The notes under the pieces: generated by a model
What the model was told of the DNA's origin: nothing
The model's database searches: none
Seen by the model: the letters and a program-made list of their open reading frames with translations, nothing else
Translations under genes and position numbers: made by a program
Shown here: in pieces, positions 27,009 through 32,871 of the stretch
How positions within the stretch are numbered: the stretch's first letter is position 1
How the letters are laid out: every line of letters begins with the position of its first letter
Assembly: GCA_965279115.1 (NCBI GenBank)
Contig: OZ257137.1
Location: 1,426,001 to 1,490,000, forward strand
Reading direction: 5' to 3'
Length of the DNA: 64,000 nt
Origin: JAEUOS01 sp965279115
Lineage (GTDB): Bacteria > Pseudomonadota > Gammaproteobacteria > Burkholderiales > JAEUOS01

Positions 27009-27067
27009 GCCTGACTACACAAAGTCAGGCCGTAGCAAATCCGTGCCCGATTCCTTCATCATCGGGC
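27009..27067. repeat. two consecutive hairpin-forming inverted repeats
   Basis: First: GCCTGACT (27009-27016), loop ACACAA, AGTCAGGC (27023-27030), a perfect 8-bp stem. Second: GCCCGAT (27045-27051), 9-base loop, ATCGGGC (27061-27067). They lie just after the complete ABC operon and probably end its transcription. No T tract is present. Their position at the left edge of the accessory island is noteworthy. Confidence 0.5.
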
Positions 27068-27089
27068 TTGCCGAGCGCGGTTATTTGAG

Positions 27090-27518
27090 GTGATCATTGA
27101 TGCCACCGTCCACCGCAAGCAGCCAACGGAGACTCAATTGGGCGGACTCTATATCGTTGTCTTTGGCACCGGACTGCTTATTGCGCCGCTGATTTCGGCA
27201 TTGGTCGCTTCAAGTGCCTTCGGGCTTCCCGGACCAAGCGCCTATGGCGCATCACTGCTTGCGTATACCGGCTTCGCGCTCGCTTGCATGATGTCGGCGA
27301 ACAGCAACTTGAGTCCATTTGCATTCTGGCTGTTTGCGGTCCCGTTTTGTTACCTCACCTTCACCATGTTGTCCTTCCTTGTGTTCCTGCTGGACAAGAA
27401 GGACAGCCATGGCGTAGTCATCAACGTTGAAAGGCTCGCCAAGAGCGCCATCGCGACAACCGGCATTTTGGTTGCGATCAATCCCTATAGCTATCTTGTG
27501 TTCAAGCCGCCGCTATAG
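27090..27518 (+). CDS. small hypothetical membrane protein
   Basis: A 142-residue protein with four hydrophobic segments (about 20-45, 52-68, 76-102 and 119-138), not recognised as any family. The start is a GTG at 27090 with a weak TTGAGG just before it; an in-frame TTG 16 codons on is an alternative. Codon use and base composition are less GC-rich than in the flanking ABC operon, as elsewhere in this island. Whether it is expressed is uncertain. Confidence 0.45.
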   Translation: MIIDATVHRKQPTETQLGGLYIVVFGTGLLIAPLISALVASSAFGLPGPSAYGASLLAYTGFALACMMSANSNLSPFAFWLFAVPFCYLTFTMLSFLVFLLDKKDSHGVVINVERLAKSAIATTGILVAINPYSYLVFKPPL

Positions 27519-27653
27519 TCAGCGCTGCGAAGTGCCACGCTTTGACTTCGTACTCGTGAGATGCCCAGCGTTGGCGGACCGGGTCACAAGTTCAAGCGTT
27601 GAGGAGAAGTTGGCGGGTGTCGCGCGAGGTTATTCGGACGATGGATGCGCCAT

Positions 27654-27692
27654 TTAACACATAGTTGCGTGTTACACTTAATTGTGTGTTAA
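27654..27692. promoter_or_regulatory. operator-like inverted repeats upstream of the antitoxin gene
   Basis: Perfect outer arms TTAACACA (27654-27661) and TGTGTTAA (27685-27692) flank an inner palindrome GTGTTACAC (27669-27677). The half-site GTGTTA recurs at 27669 and 27686, 17 bases apart. The array ends 11 bases before the antitoxin ATG, the usual place for autoregulation of a type II toxin-antitoxin operon by its ribbon-helix-helix antitoxin. Confidence 0.65.
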
Positions 27693-27703
27693 CGGACCCC
27701 GCC

Positions 27704-28054
27704 ATGGCCAATACCGTCAATTTCACCGGATCAGTCGACCGCAACCTGCTCAAGCGCGCCAAGGTGATCGCCGCCAAAACCGATTCCTCGATCAACGCGC
27801 TGTTCAACGCGGAGTTGCGCTACCTGGTGGAGACGTTCGAGACGGCGGAGGCCGGCGGCAACCAGAATTTCCGCGCCTTGCTCGATTTCTCGTTCGGGCG
27901 CAAGGACGCGCGCGACACCATGAATTCGCTCGGCATCGATAGCGACGAGGATCTCTTTTTGCTGATGGCGCAAGCCCGCCTGCCGATGCCGCGCCTCTCC
28001 GACGCCGAAACGCGCGCAATGGTCGAGCAACTGAACACCCTGCCGACCGCGTGA
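27704..28054 (+). CDS. antitoxin-like protein with N-terminal ribbon-helix-helix-type domain
   Basis: A 116-residue protein. The first about 45 residues (TVNFTGSVDRNLLKRAKVIAAKTDSSINALFNAELRYLVE would be strand, helix, turn, helix) resemble CopG/Arc-type DNA-binding domains. The C-terminal part (about 60-116) is acidic and probably wraps the toxin. ATG 27704 follows the palindromic operator; openings further upstream would overlap it. Its stop overlaps the GTG start of the PIN-domain gene by four bases (GTGA), the translational coupling normal for toxin-antitoxin pairs. The domain call rests on pattern, not a search. Confidence 0.65.
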   Translation: MANTVNFTGSVDRNLLKRAKVIAAKTDSSINALFNAELRYLVETFETAEAGGNQNFRALLDFSFGRKDARDTMNSLGIDSDEDLFLLMAQARLPMPRLSDAETRAMVEQLNTLPTA

Positions 28055-28596
28055 CGCAGCAGGCGCACCCGAGCCCGGCGGACATCGCGCTCCTGCCCGA
28101 TGCCAATCCACTGATCACCCTGGCCTACGCCGACGCGCTGGACCTCCTATTCAAGCCGGGATGGACTGTCACCCTGGTCGACATGGTGCTGCACGAAGTT
28201 ACCCGCCAGACAACGCCCACCAGCAAAAAGCTCGCGAGATGGGCTGCGGCGAAGCAGGTGCAAGTGATGCCCACCCGCACCTTCGCCCGCTTCAAGGAAC
28301 TGAGCGCCGCAGGGTCCGCGCCGGGCAAGAACAACCTGGGCGAACTCGCCATTCAGGAAGCGATGAACGAGCTCGCCATCGCATCGCCGCCGCGAAACGG
28401 CGTATTCCTGTTTGAAGACCACAGAATCGCCCGGGCCAGCTTCCTGCTGCCCGAAAACTGCCGCAAGGTCAGCACACGCGCTTACCTGTGGTTTCTGCAG
28501 GACAAGGGCTGGATCGCTTCGGCTGCGGAGGTTGAGCGAAACGCGATTGCCGCGGGCCGACAGTTCTCCCAGGTACGGTTTCCGCCTGGCACTTGA
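28051..28596 (+). CDS. PIN-domain toxin-like protein
   Basis: A 181-residue putative ribonuclease toxin. Four acidic positions fit a PIN active site: D17 (LPDANPLITLAYAD), E49 (VDMVLHEVTRQ), E98 (NNLGELAIQEA) and E122/D123 (FLFEDHRIAR). The C-terminal 40 residues extend beyond a typical VapC (about 130-150 residues). Start is a GTG overlapping the antitoxin stop. It would cleave RNA when released from the antitoxin. The assignment is from motif order and gene arrangement. Confidence 0.68.
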   Translation: MTQQAHPSPADIALLPDANPLITLAYADALDLLFKPGWTVTLVDMVLHEVTRQTTPTSKKLARWAAAKQVQVMPTRTFARFKELSAAGSAPGKNNLGELAIQEAMNELAIASPPRNGVFLFEDHRIARASFLLPENCRKVSTRAYLWFLQDKGWIASAAEVERNAIAAGRQFSQVRFPPGT

Positions 28597-28675
28597 TGCC
28601 AGGCGGACGCGCGCTTGCCGAGCTGCCCGCAAAGCGCCGGGGATGACGTATGGCAAGTGCAGTTCGCTTAGCAGG

Positions 28676-29110
28676 TCACCTGCAAGTTGCCGGCAATGCG
28701 CCGCCCCGTACATCAGGCGCGCTGCAACTCCATTCCACCCGCCCAGTCACCACCTTTGGCATCACGAACAAGGCCTTGTTCGCGTAACTTCCTTGGTCGT
28801 CCGCGAACCGCGCCTGAAATCGCTGTCCGTCACCAGAGGCCGTTGCACGCACCTGGCCGAGCCTCCCGGCCGCCTGGTCGATCGAGCGCACACGCAAGAA
28901 CGCATCAAAATTGTCCGGCAGCTTGCGGTTTGACTCGAAGAATCGGTCTACTTCCGCTTGGCTGCTGCGAAGTGCCGCGGTCACAACCAGGGCGCGCTCT
29001 CGTTCGGCGCGTTCACGGTCTATTTGAAAAACAATATAAATGCCGAATACCAGCATGGCGAGAGATGTGAATATCACCACGTTTCTCAGCCTGAATATCT
29101 GCACGGACAA
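28676..29110 (-). CDS. pilin-like membrane-anchored protein
   Basis: A 144-residue protein with one N-terminal transmembrane helix (about 10-28) and a globular tail. The C-terminus (VTGRVEWSCSAPDVRGGALPATCR) closely resembles the disulfide-closed end of type IV major pilins, and RSSQAEV...FFESN...LPDN resembles the alpha1-C/loop region. It lacks the prepilin-peptidase site (G followed by FTLIE), so it should not enter a pilus in the usual way. Start is probably a TTG at 29110 with AAAGGA upstream; GTG and ATG codons downstream are alternatives. No pilus genes are nearby. Confidence 0.6.
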   Translation of the reverse strand: MSVQIFRLRNVVIFTSLAMLVFGIYIVFQIDRERAERERALVVTAALRSSQAEVDRFFESNRKLPDNFDAFLRVRSIDQAAGRLGQVRATASGDGQRFQARFADDQGSYANKALFVMPKVVTGRVEWSCSAPDVRGGALPATCR

Positions 29111-29209
29111 CTTCGATATTCCTTTCTGGGCATCGCCCTATTGCTCGGACTTCCCTCTTGCCGGCAACCTTTGACTAGGTCGATTCAGCCATTCAGGGCA
29201 AAGAAGCGC

Positions 29210-29623
29210 TTAGTCGTAGTGCTGGAACTCCAGCATCACGCAGCCGCCGCGGCTGATGAAGGGCCCGTGCAGCGCGCCGGGCGGGCGGCAGGCAAAGGTA
29301 TAGGCGTCGAAACGCTCGCCGCCGTTGCCCTTCGGGTCGCACCCGACGACGAGATCGCCTTCGACGAGGAAGACTTCTTCGTGGAAGTCGTGCACCACCG
29401 GGCTGGGCAGCAGCGTGCCGGGCTGCCAGCGCGCCAGCCGGGTGCGCGAGCCACGCAGGTTATTGGTGTCGAGGTTGTCGGCGAGGATCAACTCGCTGAT
29501 CTTTCCTTCGAAGCCCGGCACCGGCGCCCAACGCACGTCAGGGCGGGCGTCAGCCTCGAGCAGAATGCGAAAGAATTCGCGGTGGGGTTTGCGTGCCGGA
29601 ACGGCGGGAGAAGTGTTTTGCAT
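29210..29623 (-). CDS. cupin-domain protein
   Basis: A 137-residue protein with a single cupin-like barrel (about 55-130). LLPSPVVHDFHEEVFLVEGDLVVG carries the His/Glu cluster of motif 1, and HGPFISRGGCVMLEF the His of motif 2, as in ChrR-type or dioxygenase-related cupins. ATG 29623 is taken because the frame further upstream runs antisense through the permease copy. The last intergenic bases before it adjoin the junction of the duplicated permease. Function unknown. Confidence 0.7.
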   Translation of the reverse strand: MQNTSPAVPARKPHREFFRILLEADARPDVRWAPVPGFEGKISELILADNLDTNNLRGSRTRLARWQPGTLLPSPVVHDFHEEVFLVEGDLVVGCDPKGNGGERFDAYTFACRPPGALHGPFISRGGCVMLEFQHYD

Positions 29624-29675
29624 GGCGACGATTATGCCGCCTTGCGTGCCCGCCGGGTCATTGCGTGGCTGTGGG

Positions 29676-30133
29676 TGGTGATCGGCTACGTAGGCGCGGC
29701 GGCCGCCAAGTCGGTGATGCTCGGCGTGCTGATATTGGTGACGGCGCGCCTCTTCTTGCCCTACAGCGTGGCCCACCCGGTGTGGATGATCGGCTTTCTG
29801 GTGCTCACTTCGGTGACGTTCAGCCTGTTCGGCTTCATCATCGGGCTGTGGGCGGACGACTTCCAGAAACTGCAGGTGGTGCCACTCTTGGTGGTGACCC
29901 CGCTCACGTTCCTGGGCGGAGCGTTCTACTCCATCAACATGCTGCCGCCGCTGTGGCAGAAGATCACCCTGTTCAACCCGGTGGTGTACCTGATCAGCGG
30001 GTTCCGCTGGAGCTTCTACGGCGTGGCCGACGTGCACATTGGGGTGAGCACTGGGATGACGGTGGGGTTTACGGGGGTGTGTTTGGTGCTGGTGTGGTGG
30101 TTGTTTCGGACGGGGTATAAGCTTCGGCGTTGA
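29676..30133 (+). pseudogene. truncated second copy of the ABC-2 permease 3' end
   Basis: Codes for the C-terminal 151 residues of an ABC-2 permease, aligning gap-free to residues about 102-253 of the complete gene at 26156-26917 (DNA roughly 90 % identical by eye). No ATPase gene, start codon with ribosome-binding site or N-terminal half precedes it; the frame upstream runs into the antisense of the cupin gene. Most differences are synonymous or conservative and the frame is open, so it was under selection or donated recently from a related genome. Treated as a remnant. Confidence 0.85.
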
Positions 30134-30169
30134 GACGCCAGTTGGCCGATACCAATGGAGAAATGGGTT

Positions 30170-30442
30170 ATGAGCAGCATGCGGAATCCCCCTCATCCCG
30201 GCGAAGTGCTCTGGGAGTTACACATGAAGGAATCCGGAATTTCAGTTTCCGAAGCAGCCCTGCAGTTGGGTATATCGCGGCAGGCGATAACGGCGATCGT
30301 GAATGGTCGCGCCGGAATCAGCGCCGACGTGGCCCTCCGGCTATCGGAAGCGCTCGGGACCAGCGTGGCAATGTGGACTGGAATGCAGACCGCCTACGAC
30401 CTTTGGCAGGCCAAGCAGAGCAATGGTCTTAGCCTAGGTTAG
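30170..30442 (+). CDS. higA: HigA family addiction-module antitoxin, without adjacent toxin
   Basis: A 90-residue XRE-type helix-turn-helix protein. It begins with the HigA signature NPPHPGEVLWE, followed by the helix-turn-helix (VSEAALQLGISRQAITAIVNGRAGISADVALRLSEALG). ATG 30170 is 9 bases after GGAG; an earlier in-frame ATG at 30155 overlaps that site. HigB, the RelE-like mRNA interferase, normally lies directly upstream, but here the upstream sequence is the permease remnant. It is therefore an orphan, which could act as a plain repressor, perhaps of the adjacent restriction-modification promoter (inference). Confidence 0.82.
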   Translation: MSSMRNPPHPGEVLWELHMKESGISVSEAALQLGISRQAITAIVNGRAGISADVALRLSEALGTSVAMWTGMQTAYDLWQAKQSNGLSLG

Positions 30443-30479
30443 AACGCTCACAAAGACAGCTTAACCAGAGCTGGATACA

Positions 30480-30513
30480 TTGACACAACACCATTTTACT
30501 GTATATAAATACA
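30480..30513 (+). promoter_or_regulatory. strong sigma70-type promoter with overlapping inverted repeat, upstream of the methyltransferase
   Basis: A consensus -35 TTGACA (30480-30485) is followed after 16 bases by TATATA (30502-30507), or 18 bases by TATAAA (30504-30509). An inverted repeat TGTAT/ATACA (30500-30504 and 30509-30513) covers the -10, a fitting site for autorepression by the methyltransferase or by the HigA encoded just upstream. The leader to ATG 30659 would be about 140 bases; 30443-30658 is markedly AT-richer than the chromosome around it. Confidence 0.6.
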
Positions 30514-30658
30514 ACCTCCTCGCAATGCTTGTATTTAGGCTTTTCGAAGCGGTAAGGTCATGAGAAGTCCTGAGCGGACAGCCCGACAGAAATCACATGG
30601 CCTTACAATTGTTACGTCACTCTCGCCTGACTGTATTCTCGGCGCAAGAAAGTTGTGC

Positions 30659-32026
30659 ATGACTCCGAAACGTTTTTCGTCAATTTCCCTTTTTTCTGGT
30701 GCGATGGGACTCGACTTGGGATTTGAACAAACCAAGCGCTTCAATCTGCTTGCCTGCGTAGAAAAGGAACCAGTATTTTGCGAAACCATACGTCAGAATG
30801 TCTCTCGAGGTAATTTGCCGTCGACGCTTCGAGTGTTCAATGACGACATCAACGATGTTGATCCGCTAGCTGTTTTAGAAAGTGTCGGACTAAAGCCCGG
30901 TCAACTTGATTTGCTTGTCGGCGGCCCACCATGTCAAGCATTTAGTACGGCAGGCAAACGACAAACGGTATCCGATCCACGTGGCACTCTGATCTGGCAG
31001 TTTCTTCGATTCGTAGAGGTCATGAGACCCAAAGTCTTTGTGATGGAGAACGTTAGGGGTCTACTCTCCGCAGCTCTTATGCACCGCCCCATTAAGGATC
31101 GTCCTGGACGCGGCGGCGCAAAGCTGAGGCCCGAAGAAGAACCTGGATCTGTTATCCGCATGTTTGCAGAGGAATTGAGCAAATTTGCAGGCGCCCGATA
31201 CGTCGTGGACTGTTTCGAGGTCAACGCAGTTAACTATGGCGCACCACAGTTGCGAGAGCGGGTCTTACTCATTGGCAACCGCTTCGAAGGCACGATTAAT
31301 TTTCCGAATCCCACACACGGATTGCAAGTCGCGCAAAGTCCCAAGCTAACCCCCTGGGCAACTCTTCGAGATGCAATCGGAGACCTAAGGGAGTCCTCTC
31401 CAACCTTGATGGATTTCAGCCCACGAAAAAAGACCTTCTTGAGCCTTGTTCCTCCAGGTGGCAATTGGCGAAGCCTACCCGTGGCACTTCAAGAAAAATC
31501 TATGGGCAAAGCGTGGCACGCCAAAGGCGGTCGCTCTGGTTGGTGGCGAAGATTGAGTTATGACTTACCTTGCCCTACGCTGGTGACTATGCCCAATCAC
31601 GCCAGCACATCTCTTTGTCATCCGAATGAAATCCGCGCGTTGAGCGTACGTGAGTACGCGCGCATTCAGGAATTCCCAGATGCGTGGGAAATTTGCGGCA
31701 ATCCATCACAGCAGTATGCCCAGATCGGAAACGCGGTACCTACGCGCCTAGGCAGAGTTGCCGGCAACGTAGTCGCAAATTTCCTGGATGACATTGATCT
31801 ACGCAGAGGGCAAAAGTACGCAGGTCGCCAGGATTTCTTTCGACTTGAGTATGTTCAATCTCATGTTCGAACTCGAAAATGGTTCCATGAGGGCAAGTCG
31901 GTCGCGTACAGCGAAGGAAATATAAGTGACGTCGCTGACGCCACGTACTCGGCGCCGCGTACGGTTAGGCGCGTAATGAGTTTGCAAAGCACGGCGAGTC
32001 AATCTGACATGTTTGAAACCGCCTAA
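30659..32026 (+). CDS. DNA (cytosine-5-)-methyltransferase of a restriction-modification system
   Basis: A 455-residue C5-cytosine methyltransferase. Motifs in order: I (SLFSGAMGLDLGF), IV with catalytic Cys (GGPPCQAFSTAGKR), VI (VMENVRG), VIII (QLRERVLLIGNR), the target-recognition stretch (about 270-330, KAWHAKGGRSGWWRRL), and IX/X (REYARIQEFPD, QYAQIGNAVPTR). It modifies the host site recognised by the endonuclease encoded nine bases downstream. ATG 30659 puts motif I near residue 10, as usual; an in-frame ATG at 30560 would add 33 residues and has a poorly spaced site. Codon use is visibly AT-richer than in nrdJ or the ABC genes, indicating horizontal acquisition. Recognition sequence not predictable. 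Confidence 0.92.
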   Translation: MTPKRFSSISLFSGAMGLDLGFEQTKRFNLLACVEKEPVFCETIRQNVSRGNLPSTLRVFNDDINDVDPLAVLESVGLKPGQLDLLVGGPPCQAFSTAGKRQTVSDPRGTLIWQFLRFVEVMRPKVFVMENVRGLLSAALMHRPIKDRPGRGGAKLRPEEEPGSVIRMFAEELSKFAGARYVVDCFEVNAVNYGAPQLRERVLLIGNRFEGTINFPNPTHGLQVAQSPKLTPWATLRDAIGDLRESSPTLMDFSPRKKTFLSLVPPGGNWRSLPVALQEKSMGKAWHAKGGRSGWWRRLSYDLPCPTLVTMPNHASTSLCHPNEIRALSVREYARIQEFPDAWEICGNPSQQYAQIGNAVPTRLGRVAGNVVANFLDDIDLRRGQKYAGRQDFFRLEYVQSHVRTRKWFHEGKSVAYSEGNISDVADATYSAPRTVRRVMSLQSTASQSDMFETA

Positions 32027-32034
32027 AGCTGACC

Positions 32035-32844
32035 ATGCCACTTCGCGCTCGACGATTTTTTCGCAATGCCTTAAGGGAGCAACTTGATCCTGGGGTGCAT
32101 GAAAAAATAGTTGAGGAGACAGAACTCCTTCTTGGCCGTCGTTATCGGCAACTGGCGGAGCAATTTACCGACATCACGGATACGAACTTCAATCCATTCT
32201 TGCTCTTGATTACTTCACCCGTGTACAACACGTTTAGTCCGTACGAGGTTGCTGAACGACTACAACTGGGAAAGGCATTCCACGGGGACGATACTGCGTT
32301 TGGTCGATTCGGTGAAGAAAAGCTGCTGCCACTTTTCGGCGCATCAAATCCCGCAGAGAAGGAAGGGGCCGCGTGGGAACCAATCGACAAAGAAATAACG
32401 ATTGATGATCAGCGCTACTTCATGAGCATTAAATCCGGCCCATGGACAATGAACCAGTCTCATGCCAACGGCATGATCGAAAAGTTTCCCAAGATCCATG
32501 CCGACACAGACTGCCCGATCATTGTCGGAATAATGTATGGCAAGTATGAGAATCTAAACAACAAGCCACAACTTGTTGAAGACGCCCTTCACAGCCCACC
32601 ATGGTTTGACTATTTGGTCGGCCGTGATTTTTGGGAGTTTGTTAGCGGCGTAAAAGACGTGCACAAACACATTTTTGCCGCGATTCGTGAAGCCCAAAAG
32701 AACTTCGCACTAAAACATCAGGACGAAACATTCCATGAGAAATTGATTGGCAATCGAATCTTGATCGCTTCATCGTTGAGAAAGCAATTCAAGGTTGATG
32801 AAGATGAAGATTTTTGGGCGACCTTATTCAACAATATGTTTTGA
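32035..32844 (+). CDS. type II restriction endonuclease, PmeII-like family
   Basis: A 269-residue protein partnered with the methyltransferase. It matches what I recall of the PmeII-type endonuclease layout: an early NPFLL element (53-57), the GKAFHGDDTAFGRFGEE stretch (79-95), and a nuclease core where acidic residues (D118, E120) precede FMSIKSGPWTMNQ with K133 as the PD-(D/E)xK lysine. The acid normally before that lysine is S131, so the catalytic carboxylate must come from another position. Low GC matches the methyltransferase. Nine-base spacing suggests co-transcription, with the methylase first. The family call is by recollection of motifs and should be treated as tentative; its role as the cognate endonuclease is likelier. 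Confidence 0.72.
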   Translation: MPLRARRFFRNALREQLDPGVHEKIVEETELLLGRRYRQLAEQFTDITDTNFNPFLLLITSPVYNTFSPYEVAERLQLGKAFHGDDTAFGRFGEEKLLPLFGASNPAEKEGAAWEPIDKEITIDDQRYFMSIKSGPWTMNQSHANGMIEKFPKIHADTDCPIIVGIMYGKYENLNNKPQLVEDALHSPPWFDYLVGRDFWEFVSGVKDVHKHIFAAIREAQKNFALKHQDETFHEKLIGNRILIASSLRKQFKVDEDEDFWATLFNNMF

Positions 32845-32871
32845 CTTAGGCGGCACCGCTGAGGCAGAGCA

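Noticed and set aside
28958..29675. Extension of the permease remnant upstream into a 391-residue fusion protein
   Set aside because: The upstream frame is antisense to the cupin and pilin-like genes and has no domain or ribosome-binding site. The permease similarity starts sharply at 29676.
30560..30658. A 33-residue N-terminal extension of the methyltransferase
   Set aside because: The AAGG before ATG 30560 is only 2 bases away, and the methyltransferase fold normally starts close to motif I; kept only as an alternative start.
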